Source of the DNA: an uncultured Ruminococcus sp. | Lineage (GTDB): Bacteria > Bacillota > Clostridia > Oscillospirales > Ruminococcaceae | Assembly (NCBI GenBank): GCA_905199285.1 | Contig: CAJKFZ010000164.1 | Coordinates: 1-6,012, forward strand | Length of the DNA: 6,012 bases | Direction: 5' to 3' | In this document: piece by piece, positions 1 through 5,992 of the stretch | Position numbering within the stretch: position 1 is the stretch's first letter | Layout: every line of letters starts with the position of its first letter | Notes under the pieces: model-generated | What the model was told of the DNA's origin: nothing | The model's input: only the letters and a program-made list of their open reading frames with translations | Database searches by the model: none | Translations under genes and position numbers: made by a program

Positions 1-23
1 CATACGATTTTAGTTTTTCTCAT
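1..23 (-). CDS. pyk: Pyruvate kinase, N-terminal fragment (runs off the left edge)
   Basis: Only seven full codons and two bases of the eighth are inside the window. They read M-R-K-T-K-I-V followed by TG, which fits a Cys codon. MRKTKIVCT is the typical start of bacterial pyruvate kinase, which converts phosphoenolpyruvate and ADP to pyruvate and ATP in the last step of glycolysis. The start is well supported: on the minus strand an AAAAAGGAG ribosome binding site (38-30) sits 6 nt before the ATG. The gene begins 21 nt after the pcrA stop codon with no room for a terminator or promoter, so it is probably co-transcribed with pcrA. The identification rests on seven residues and family knowledge. 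That a gene starts here is more certain than its name. Confidence 0.72.
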
Positions 24-44
24 AAAAAACTCCTTTTTAAGTGA

Positions 45-2405
45 TTATAATTTTTTCAGCTTAGCGTAATTTGCCATAATTTTCTTAGTTCCAACTTTCT
101 CAAAGGCTATCTCAAGCATTGCATCGTTTGCCATTTTCTTAACGGAAAGAATAGTTCCCTCGCCGAAAATATTATGTAAGACTCTTTCGCCTGCCGAATA
201 TGTATCTATTGCTTTAGGAGCAGATTCAGTGTGCATTTTATTTCTTGCAAGCTGCTGCTGGAGAGATGTTGAATGAACCTCTGTTACAGTATTATCATTT
301 CCCGAAAGCTGATTTTTCATAGCTGCGGCATTATCATGCTTTTCGATAAGATCGCTGCCTATTTCACGCATAAAACGTGAAGTAACGTTTCTCTGGGTCT
401 GTCCGAAGATCATACGCTGAGCGGCATTGGCAAGATACAATCTCTTCTTTGCACGAGTAATTGCAACGTAAGCAAGACGGCGTTCCTCTTCCATATCCTC
501 TTCGCTGTCGAACGAGCGTGAGCTGGGGAAAATTCCGTCGTCAAGACCGATAACGAAAATATTATCAAATTCAAGTCCCTTTGCCGAATGGACAGTCATC
601 AGAGTGACCTTATCGTCCGAACCGTCATCCCTGTCGGCTTCTGTATAAAGAGCGACTTCCTCAAGGAATCCGCTGAGCGATGGTTCATCCGATTCCTGCA
701 TATACTTAGCCATAGAGGAACGAAGTTCCTGAACGTTTTCGATTTTAGTATCTGCATTTTCAAGCGTTTTCAGATAATCAAGATAACCTGTTTTATCAAG
801 AAGAACATCGAGAAATTCGTCAAGCGGAAGCTCCTCTGACTTTTCGGTAAGGAAATTGAACATTGCGTAGGCATTTTTAAGAGCATTCAGCTTCTTTGAA
901 AGAGGAGCATACTCCTCGCAGGTTTTAAGAACGTCGAATGGAGAAAGGCGGAGATCTCGGCTTATATCTTCGATAAGAGTAACAGTTGAATCGCCTATTC
1001 CACGCTTCGGCTCATTGATAATTCTCTTGAATCGAAGCATATCGCTGTGGTTATTTATAAAGCTGAGATAAGAGGTAACGTCCTTTATTTCCTTACGGTC
1101 ATAGAATCGCATACCGCCGTAAACTCTGTAAGGAATACCGCATTTAACAAGCATACGCTCAACGGCGTTAGACTGTGCGTTCATTCTGTAAAGAACGGCA
1201 TTGTCGGAATATTTTCCGGCTGCTTTGTAATGCTCCTGGATCGTATCGGCTACAAATTTTGCCTCGTCCGTTTCGTCAACAGCCTTATACCAGTACACCT
1301 TATCTCCCGTGCCTCCATTTGTCCACAAGGACTTTTCCTTTCGTCCGTGATTATGAGAAATAACGGCATTTGCCGCATTCAGTATGGTCTGTGTAGAACG
1401 GTAATTCTGTTCAAGGCGAATAACCTTAGCTCCCTTGAACTGCGATTCAAAGCCGAGTATATTCTCAATATTTGCTCCTCTGAATTTATATATGCTCTGG
1501 TCGTCATCGCCGACAACGCAGAGATTTGAGTGCGCCTGTGAAAGCAGCGAAACGAGTCTGAACTGAACGTGGTTGGTATCCTGATATTCGTCAACCATTA
1601 TATACTTATAACGCTTCTGGTATTTTTCAAGAACAGCCGGAAATTCTTCAAAAAGTCTTACGGTATGGCACAGAATATCATCAAAATCAAGGGCGTTTGC
1701 AGTTTTCAGTCTTTCCTGATAAAGAGCGTAAATACGGGCAATTATCTTCTTGCGGTAATCCTGTCCTGCATCGGAGCGCATTTCATCGGGCGATATCATT
1801 TTATCCTTCGCAAAGCTTATCTCGCTTAATACGGCTCTCGGAGCAAGCTGTTTTTCAGAAACGTCAATATCGCTCATTATCGCCTTTATCATACGCTGAC
1901 TGTCATCAGAATCATAAATCGTAAAATCTCTGCCGTAACCGAGAGCTTCTATTTCGCTCCGCAGTATTCTCACACAGGCTGAATGGAACGTTGAGGCATT
2001 TATGTTCATTCCGTCCTCTCCGAGCATATTGCAGAGTCGTTCACGAAGCTCGGCGGCTGCTTTGTTCGTAAAAGTAATAGCAAGAATATTCCACGGCTTA
2101 ACAGGTTCAGCCGCTATAATATCACGCAGAGTTTCAGCGTCGTTATTCTTTCCCCCGGCAAAATCACGAAGAAAAGCGATATCGGCGTCGTTTCCGGCAG
2201 CAGATTCGTCCGCATAGGCGTTTCCGAACTTTATCATATTTGCGATACGATTAACAATAACCGTAGTTTTTCCGCTTCCGGCTCCGGCAAGAACCAGAAC
2301 AGGACCGTTCACCGTAAAAACGGCTTCCTGCTGCATTTCATTCATTCGTCCAAAATATTTCTTTAGTGCATCTCTTTTAGCAGAAATGAAAGGATTGTTA
2401 CTCAT
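45..2405 (-). CDS. pcrA: ATP-dependent 3'-5' DNA helicase PcrA (UvrD/Rep family, superfamily 1A)
   Basis: This 786-residue protein is a full-length cytoplasmic SF1A helicase that unwinds DNA during repair, removes RecA and plasmid intermediates, and acts with RNA polymerase. All family motifs are present in order: Q-motif MNEMQQEAV (21-29), Walker A AGAGSGKT (40-47), motif Ia ITFTNKAAAEL (110-120), Walker B VDEYQDT (271-277), motif III VGDDDQSIYKFRGA (298-311), motif IV LEQNYRST (331-338), motif V TVHSAKGLEFDNIFVIGL (604-621) and motif VI RRLAYVAITRAKKRL (642-656). The C-terminal segment (about 736-786, with FGEG at 747-750) matches the Tudor-like domain that contacts RNA polymerase in PcrA/UvrD. 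One oddity is that about 43 residues (62-104) separate RIANMIKFG from PWNILAITFT, where Bacillus PcrA has about 10. This is a roughly 30-40-residue acidic insertion in domain 1A or 1B. The ATG at 2405 follows a GGTGAT ribosome binding site. The gene leads a likely pcrA-pyk operon. Bacillus pcrA sits next to ligA instead. Very likely functional; UvrD is an equivalent name. Confidence 0.95.
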   Translation of the reverse strand: MSNNPFISAKRDALKKYFGRMNEMQQEAVFTVNGPVLVLAGAGSGKTTVIVNRIANMIKFGNAYADESAAGNDADIAFLRDFAGGKNNDAETLRDIIAAEPVKPWNILAITFTNKAAAELRERLCNMLGEDGMNINASTFHSACVRILRSEIEALGYGRDFTIYDSDDSQRMIKAIMSDIDVSEKQLAPRAVLSEISFAKDKMISPDEMRSDAGQDYRKKIIARIYALYQERLKTANALDFDDILCHTVRLFEEFPAVLEKYQKRYKYIMVDEYQDTNHVQFRLVSLLSQAHSNLCVVGDDDQSIYKFRGANIENILGFESQFKGAKVIRLEQNYRSTQTILNAANAVISHNHGRKEKSLWTNGGTGDKVYWYKAVDETDEAKFVADTIQEHYKAAGKYSDNAVLYRMNAQSNAVERMLVKCGIPYRVYGGMRFYDRKEIKDVTSYLSFINNHSDMLRFKRIINEPKRGIGDSTVTLIEDISRDLRLSPFDVLKTCEEYAPLSKKLNALKNAYAMFNFLTEKSEELPLDEFLDVLLDKTGYLDYLKTLENADTKIENVQELRSSMAKYMQESDEPSLSGFLEEVALYTEADRDDGSDDKVTLMTVHSAKGLEFDNIFVIGLDDGIFPSSRSFDSEEDMEEERRLAYVAITRAKKRLYLANAAQRMIFGQTQRNVTSRFMREIGSDLIEKHDNAAAMKNQLSGNDNTVTEVHSTSLQQQLARNKMHTESAPKAIDTYSAGERVLHNIFGEGTILSVKKMANDAMLEIAFEKVGTKKIMANYAKLKKL

Positions 2406-2411
2406 AAATAA

Positions 2412-2417
2412 ATCACC
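2412..2417 (-). promoter_or_regulatory. Ribosome binding site of pcrA
   Basis: On the minus strand GGTGAT (2417-2412) complements the 3' end of 16S rRNA and lies 6 nt before the ATG at 2405. It is the GGTGAT half of AGGAGGTGAT and is weaker than the sites of pyk and the cellulase. Two other ATG triplets just upstream (2422-2420 and 2419-2417) are out of frame with the helicase and overlap this site, so 2405 is the best start. Confidence 0.7.
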
Positions 2418-2487
2418 ATCATGTTAAAAAATTATCAAAACGTAAAGGCAGTTTAATAAAAAATGACACGCTGCCCGAAATTATTTA

Positions 2488-2659
2488 GGCAACACCGCAC
2501 AATTATTGTCGTGCAGATGCGCTGTCAGATTTTTCGTCAGATTGCATAAAAACGACGCAGGCATACTGTCGTATGGCAAGAAGTTTTTGTGTAAGATGAC
2601 GAAAAATATGCAAGCAGATGTACGGCAAAGGCGTTAGCCGTTAATTGTGCGGTGTTGCC
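2488..2659. repeat. MITE-like non-coding element with perfect 18-bp terminal inverted repeats
   Basis: The left end GGCAACACCGCACAATTA (2488-2505) is the exact reverse complement of 2642-2659. TTTA lies directly outside both ends (2484-2487 and 2660-2663), so a 4-bp target duplication is possible, though the local AT-richness weakens that. The 172-bp interior codes for nothing convincing. It contains a nested long hairpin (2529-2607), a short hairpin ACGGC/GCCGT (2622-2626 with 2637-2641), and GCAGATG repeated directly at 2513-2519 and 2614-2620, flanking the nested hairpin. The size, perfect ends and lack of a transposase fit a miniature inverted-repeat transposable element. A structured RNA leader element is the alternative. 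It lies between the likely pcrA promoter and pcrA, so it should be transcribed as part of the pcrA 5' leader. Confidence 0.75.
2529..2607. repeat. Nested structured repeat, copy 1 (long imperfect hairpin with conserved core)
   Basis: The outer stem pairs ATTTTTCGTCA (2529-2539) with TGACGAAAAAT (2597-2607), 11 perfect bp. A GA/GA internal mismatch follows. A second, 12-bp stem then pairs 2542-2553 with 2583-2594, including two G-U pairs if read as plus-strand RNA. The top carries CATAC/GTATG (2562-2566 with 2571-2575) around a TGTC loop. The core at 2556-2580 matches the core of the second copy at 5787-5811 in 24 of 25 positions. Because the wobble pairs would be A-C mismatches on the opposite strand, the fold is slightly better as plus-strand RNA, which is antisense to the pcrA leader. 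Confidence 0.75.
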
Positions 2660-2668
2660 TTTAGATAC

Positions 2669-2697
2669 ATTATACCATATTTGTCAAGCTTTGAAAA
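2669..2697 (-). promoter_or_regulatory. Probable promoter of pcrA (extended -10)
   Basis: On the minus strand the sequence TGGTATAAT (2677-2669) is a perfect TATAAT with an extended -10 TG. Seventeen bp upstream TTTTCA (2697-2692) is a 4-of-6 -35 match. Transcription would start near 2662, at or within a few bases of the right end of the MITE-like element, giving pcrA an untranslated leader of about 255 nt. No comparable promoter was seen between the element and pcrA. The assignment is by consensus only. Confidence 0.5.
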
Positions 2698-2774
2698 GAC
2701 CTTAAACAAAACTTTTTTCCGAGTGCTTCTGAAAGAACGCATTTTTGCCTGTATTCTTCCTACAATTATATTAT

Positions 2775-2812
2775 AGGCAACACCATGCAAAGCACACCGT
2801 ACGGCGTTGCCT
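2775..2812. repeat. Short hairpin resembling collapsed MITE ends
   Basis: AGGCAACACC (2775-2784) pairs with GGCGTTGCCT (2803-2812) with one A-C mismatch, enclosing 18 nt that include the palindrome CCGTACGG (2797-2804). The outer ten bases equal the outer end of the larger element at 2487-2660, apart from the single change on the right. It may be a deletion remnant or minimal member of the same family. No T-tract follows on either strand, so it is unlikely to be an intrinsic terminator. Confidence 0.5.
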
Positions 2813-2873
2813 GCATAATGTCGTAAAAAGTCATAGCGATATAGAAAAAATACCGAAAAACAGCTTGTTTATG

Positions 2874-2891
2874 TTAACGAATATCGGTTAA
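2874..2891. promoter_or_regulatory. Possible operator: TTAAC(N8)GTTAA palindrome upstream of the cellulase
   Basis: TTAACGAATATCGGTTAA is an imperfect inverted repeat with 5-bp arms and an 8-bp spacer. It lies about 36 bp upstream of the best -35 hexamer of the GH9 gene, a position that would suit an activator or an upstream repressor site. It only weakly resembles a CcpA cre site. No regulator is encoded in the window, and a chance palindrome in AT-rich DNA is quite possible. Confidence 0.2.
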
Positions 2892-2926
2892 AAAGTAGTT
2901 TTCAATAGCTTAATTGCTTTTTTCCC

Positions 2927-2970
2927 TTTACAAAGAATCAAAAAAGTATTAAAGTATATTATAATATAAT
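2927..2970 (+). promoter_or_regulatory. Probable promoter of the GH9 cellulase gene
   Basis: TTTACA (2927-2932) matches the -35 consensus in five of six bases and lies 17 bp before TAAAGT (2950-2955, four of six). Two overlapping perfect TATAAT hexamers (2960-2965 and 2965-2970) lie slightly downstream but lack a good -35. Either choice gives a short leader of roughly 20 nt before the ribosome binding site. The exact hexamers are uncertain. That the promoter lies in this AT-rich 45-bp stretch is likely. Confidence 0.5.
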
Positions 2971-2978
2971 ATATTTTC

Positions 2979-2984
2979 AGGAGG
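2979..2984 (+). promoter_or_regulatory. Strong ribosome binding site of the GH9 gene
   Basis: A full AGGAGG precedes two consecutive ATG codons. The first (2990) is 5 nt away and the second (2993) is 8 nt away, so the second has the more usual spacing. The choice changes the protein by one Met inside the signal peptide and has no effect on the mature enzyme. Confidence 0.85.
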
Positions 2985-2989
2985 CAATT

Positions 2990-5719
2990 ATGATGAGATT
3001 CAGGCAGTTCAGAAACAAAACTCTTTCAGCGGCTGCGGCGGCAGTGATCGCTGCCGGTTCGGTTGTTCCGGCTTGCGTTCAGCTTGCTCCGATAAAGGCA
3101 AACGCCGGTCAGCAGCTCGGTCAGACTGATTTCGACGAAGGAGTCGGACTTCCATGGCATATAGTTGAATCTGCTCCGGCAGAAATGGAATTTGAAATAA
3201 GCGGCGGAACTTATAACGTTACGATAAAAAATCCGGGAGGCGCTTCCCGTGGCGGCGAGGACAGATGGGACTGTCAGTTCCGCCACAGAGGGCTTAAAAT
3301 AGTTTCAGGACACCAATATGAGGTATCTTATGAAATAACCGCTTCAAACAGCGGTAAATACTATACGAAAATCGGAAATCTTGACGGCGATGTTGAGATA
3401 TGGCACAACATGATGGCAGATAACGGTCCCGATCTCGGTTCAACATGGGATCCTATCCAGATAAATGCAAACGAAACCAAAAAGGTTAAGCTTACATTTA
3501 CGGCAAGCCAGTCCCTTGATGTTGCAGAATGGGCGTTCCACCTCGGCGGCGACGGTCAGTATACAAACGGCGACTGCTTCCCTGCCGGAACTGTTATTTC
3601 ATTTGATAATATGTCGCTCATCGACCTTTCTGGCGATGAAAACGACTATATAGCATCCGAGGAACAAACTCGTTCGGGAGTTATGGTGAATCAAGTCGGC
3701 TACTTTAAAGGACGTTCAAAACGTGCGACCGTTTTAAGCGACAGTAAAAAAGGTATCGGATTTGAGATAAAAGACGATTCCGGCAAATCAGTCTATTCCG
3801 GAACTACCTCTCCTTTCGGCTACGATAAGGATTCCGACGACGATGTTCACACAATTGATTTTTCTGGTTTCGACGAAGCCGGAACTTACTATATCGAAAC
3901 CGAGGACGGAAGCACAAGCTGCCAGTTCACTATCGGAGATTCTGAGATCTATTCAAGCCTGCTTTATGACGCTCTGAACTATTTCTACCAGAACCGAAGC
4001 GGTATCGCTATCGAAAGCGACTACATAACTTCCGGCGATAAACAGGCTCTTTCAAGAGCTGCCGGACACACGACCGATAATGCCGAAATCATGTCTGACT
4101 GGGAAAACGGAAGCACAGGTAATTCTATCGATGTTACCGGAGGCTGGTATGATGCCGGAGATCACGGAAAATACGTTGTAAACGGTGGATTCTCCCTCTG
4201 GATGATGCAGAACCAGTATGAAACTGCTCTTAAATACGGTTACGATGACGTTTATGCGGACGGCACAATGTATCTTCCCGAAAGTTCCAACGGCAATCCC
4301 GATCTTCTCGATGAGGCTCGCTGGGAAATGGAATGGATGCTTAAAATGATCGTTCAGGACGGTAAATATGAAGGTATGGCTTACCATAAGGCTCACGATG
4401 AAAAATGGACCGGTCTTGGAATTGCTCCGGCAGACGACGAGATGAAGAGAATCGTCAAGCCGCCTACAACAGCCGCAACTCTTAATCTTGCAGCCTGCGC
4501 AGCTCAGGCAGCACGTCTCTGGAAAGATTACGATAAAGATTTTGCTGACGAATGTCTTGAAGCAGCAGAAAAAGCATACGAAGCAGCTTTGAAGAATCCA
4601 AAGGAATTCGCTCCTCTCGACAGCTCTGTCGGAGGCGGAGCTTACGGCGATGATAACGTTGACGATGAATTCTACTGGGCAGCCTGCGAGCTTTTCCTCA
4701 CAACAGGCGACGGCAAATATTACAGCGATATGGAGGATTCAAAGTTCTTCCTCGAACTTCCGTCCTCGCTCAACGGCGGAGAAAGCGTTGATTCCGTGGG
4801 AAGCTTTGATTGGGGAAATACTGCTGCTCTCGGAACATTCAGTCTTTCACTCAACGAAGATTCGCTCTCTTCCTCGGATCACAACAAGGTAATCGAGAAT
4901 ATCTGTTCTGCCGCTGACTACTATATCGGACTCGAAGAATCGCAGGGCTACGGACTTCCGTACGCTCAGAGTACCCTCAGCTACAACGACAGCGATAAGG
5001 GCTATCTCTGGGGTTCAAACTCGTTCGTTGCCGATAACTCTATCGTAATGGCTTACGCATATATGCTCACCAAAAATGATGAATATATGAACGGCGTTAT
5101 CGGAGGTCTTGACTATATTCTCGGCAGAAACGCCATGAACTATTCATACGTTACAGGCTACGGCGAAAACGCTATCGAAAATCCTCACCACCGCTACTGG
5201 GCTAATCAGGTCGACAGCGCCTTCCCGAAAGCTCCGTGCGGAGTATTATCAGGCGGTCCTAACTCCGGTATGCAGGATCCTTGGGTAAAGGGTTCAGGCT
5301 GGAACAAGGGAGAAATTGCTCCTCAGAAATGCTATATGGATCATATTGAAGCATGGTCGGTAAACGAGTGTACTATCAACTGGAACGCTTCGCTTGCATG
5401 GCTCGCAGGATTTTCCGCTCAGGAAAACGGAGGTATCATCGCAGGAAGCACAGGCGATTCTGCCGGAGTGTCAAATGATTCCACTGACAAGGAACGTCCG
5501 ACAAAATCTGATGACGAAGAGAACGATAAAAAACCGTCCAAAACTGCCAAAGCCGATGATGAAGATGCCGAAAGCGGAAGTAAAAAGGACAAAGACTCAG
5601 ATGATTCCGACGATAAGGGAAATCTCGGCATGATAGCTCTTATTGCAGGCGCAGTTGTAGTCGGACTTATTTCGATCGAACTTTTCGTTTATAAAATGTT
5701 AAAGCTCAAGAAAAAGTAA
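2990..5719 (+). CDS. Membrane-anchored family 9 glycoside hydrolase (cellulase/cellobiohydrolase), CBM4-Ig-GH9
   Basis: This 909-residue exported enzyme should hydrolyse beta-1,4-glucan outside the cell. A signal peptide (RFRQFRNK, then a hydrophobic stretch 11-30) has a type I cleavage site ANA|GQQ after residue 39. A CBM4/9-like cellulose-binding beta-sandwich follows (about 42-213), then a CelD_N-type Ig-like module (about 228-316, VMVNQVGYF at its start), then the (alpha/alpha)6 GH9 catalytic domain (about 320-810). Catalytic elements are intact: GGWYDAGDHGKY (384-395) holds the water-binding Asp388 and the base Asp391, NPHHRYW (731-737) is the family substrate-site motif, and NECTINWNA (792-800) carries the acid Glu793. 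A linker rich in Asp, Glu, Lys and Ser (about 815-878) leads to one transmembrane helix (about 879-901) and the tail KMLKLKKK, so the catalytic part should face outward. There is no dockerin, CBM3c, CBM37 or LPXTG. The CBM4-Ig-GH9 order resembles clostridial CbhA/CelK, which favours exo or processive cellobiohydrolase activity, but endoglucanase action cannot be excluded. The gene appears monocistronic. Confidence 0.93.
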   Translation: MMRFRQFRNKTLSAAAAAVIAAGSVVPACVQLAPIKANAGQQLGQTDFDEGVGLPWHIVESAPAEMEFEISGGTYNVTIKNPGGASRGGEDRWDCQFRHRGLKIVSGHQYEVSYEITASNSGKYYTKIGNLDGDVEIWHNMMADNGPDLGSTWDPIQINANETKKVKLTFTASQSLDVAEWAFHLGGDGQYTNGDCFPAGTVISFDNMSLIDLSGDENDYIASEEQTRSGVMVNQVGYFKGRSKRATVLSDSKKGIGFEIKDDSGKSVYSGTTSPFGYDKDSDDDVHTIDFSGFDEAGTYYIETEDGSTSCQFTIGDSEIYSSLLYDALNYFYQNRSGIAIESDYITSGDKQALSRAAGHTTDNAEIMSDWENGSTGNSIDVTGGWYDAGDHGKYVVNGGFSLWMMQNQYETALKYGYDDVYADGTMYLPESSNGNPDLLDEARWEMEWMLKMIVQDGKYEGMAYHKAHDEKWTGLGIAPADDEMKRIVKPPTTAATLNLAACAAQAARLWKDYDKDFADECLEAAEKAYEAALKNPKEFAPLDSSVGGGAYGDDNVDDEFYWAACELFLTTGDGKYYSDMEDSKFFLELPSSLNGGESVDSVGSFDWGNTAALGTFSLSLNEDSLSSSDHNKVIENICSAADYYIGLEESQGYGLPYAQSTLSYNDSDKGYLWGSNSFVADNSIVMAYAYMLTKNDEYMNGVIGGLDYILGRNAMNYSYVTGYGENAIENPHHRYWANQVDSAFPKAPCGVLSGGPNSGMQDPWVKGSGWNKGEIAPQKCYMDHIEAWSVNECTINWNASLAWLAGFSAQENGGIIAGSTGDSAGVSNDSTDKERPTKSDDEENDKKPSKTAKADDEDAESGSKKDKDSDDSDDKGNLGMIALIAGAVVVGLISIELFVYKMLKLKKK

Positions 5720-5738
5720 GAACCTTTCTTCATAAGAT

Positions 5739-5859
5739 ATGTGTGCAGATTTTCGAGTAAATTTTGTCGATTACAAGAAAAAAATTCGCAGGCATACTGA
5801 CGTATGGCAAGGATTTTTGACGCAGTAAGGCGACAAAATTTACCGAAAAGATGTGTGCA
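5739..5859. repeat. Structured repeat, copy 2, in the 3' UTR of the GH9 gene
   Basis: GTAAATTTTGTCG (5757-5769) pairs perfectly with CGACAAAATTTAC (5831-5843). TTTTCG/CGAAAA extends the stem (5750-5755 with 5844-5849) across a single bulged A at 5756. Inside, TTAC/GTAA (5771-5774 with 5825-5828), AAAAATTC/GGATTTTT (5780-5787 with 5811-5818, one G-U) and CATAC/GTATG around TGAC (5793-5806) complete a long hairpin. The core 5787-5811 equals that of the copy at 2556-2580 except for one loop base. ATGTGTGCA occurs on both sides as a direct repeat (5739-5747 and 5851-5859), which could be a 9-bp target duplication or part of the element. It has no coding capacity and no terminal GGCAACACC. It should be transcribed as part of the cellulase mRNA, before the terminator. 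Confidence 0.75.
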
Positions 5860-5891
5860 TTATCTTGTGAAGACAGGTTCTGATAATAATG

Positions 5892-5930
5892 AAGCTGCTG
5901 TACGCTCATACGGCAGCTTTTATTTCATTT
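5892..5930 (+). terminator. Rho-independent terminator of the GH9 transcript
   Basis: AAGCTGCTGTA (5892-5902) pairs with TACGGCAGCTT (5909-5919), an 11-bp stem with one G-U pair and a 6-nt loop (CGCTCA). It is followed by TTTATTTCATTTT, a broken but T-rich tract. It lies 172 nt after the cellulase stop codon, downstream of the structured repeat. There is no matching A-tract on the left, so it works mainly for plus-strand transcription. Confidence 0.85.
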
Positions 5931-5963
5931 TGAATACAAAATTATTAAAATATAAAAATTTTA

Positions 5964-5992
5964 TTGACATGGAGATTTTTTCATGATATTAT
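5964..5992 (+). promoter_or_regulatory. Strong sigma-A-type promoter for a gene beyond the right edge
   Basis: TTGACA (5964-5969) is a perfect -35 hexamer. It is followed after 17 bp by TATTAT (5987-5992), a five-of-six -10, with TG at 5984-5985 making it an extended -10. Transcription would start near 5999. ATGATAT is repeated at 5983-5989 and 5994-6000 across the -10 and start region, possibly an operator. No start codon for the downstream gene is visible before the window ends. Confidence 0.75.

Noticed and set aside
588..2217. Plus-strand reading frames opposite pcrA (588-839, 1047-1529, 1569-1829, 2002-2217 and others)
   Set aside because: They lie antisense to a full-length helicase with all its motifs, lack ribosome binding sites and show no recognisable domains. 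They are shadows of the pcrA codons.
2488..2659. Insertion sequence or CRISPR array
   Set aside because: No transposase or cas gene is present, and there are no regularly spaced direct repeats. The 172-bp element is non-autonomous at most.
2682..2687. Perfect TTGACA on the minus strand as the pcrA -35
   Set aside because: It is only 7 bp from the TATAAT at 2674-2669. At 17 bp spacing the next hexamer is CTAAAG, which is a poor -10. The extended -10 with TTTTCA is the better reading.
2775..2812. Intrinsic terminator between pcrA and the cellulase
   Set aside because: The stem is followed by GCATAATG on the plus strand and by TATAATATAA on the minus strand, with no run of T on either. The flanking genes diverge, so no terminator is needed here.
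3062..3079. Lipoprotein signal (V-P-A-C29) in the cellulase signal peptide
   Set aside because: Proline at the -2 position does not fit the lipobox, and a clean type I site (ANA|G) follows at residue 39. The C-terminal helix already provides an anchor.
4052..4396. A 114-residue minus-strand frame inside the GH9 gene
   Set aside because: It overlaps the catalytic Asp motif region on the opposite strand, and its protein is unlike any family I know. It is best explained as a codon shadow.
5804..5986. A 60-residue plus-strand frame after the cellulase
   Set aside because: Its ATG is inside the conserved hairpin core and the frame runs through the repeat arm, the intrinsic terminator and the downstream promoter. 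No ribosome binding site precedes it.
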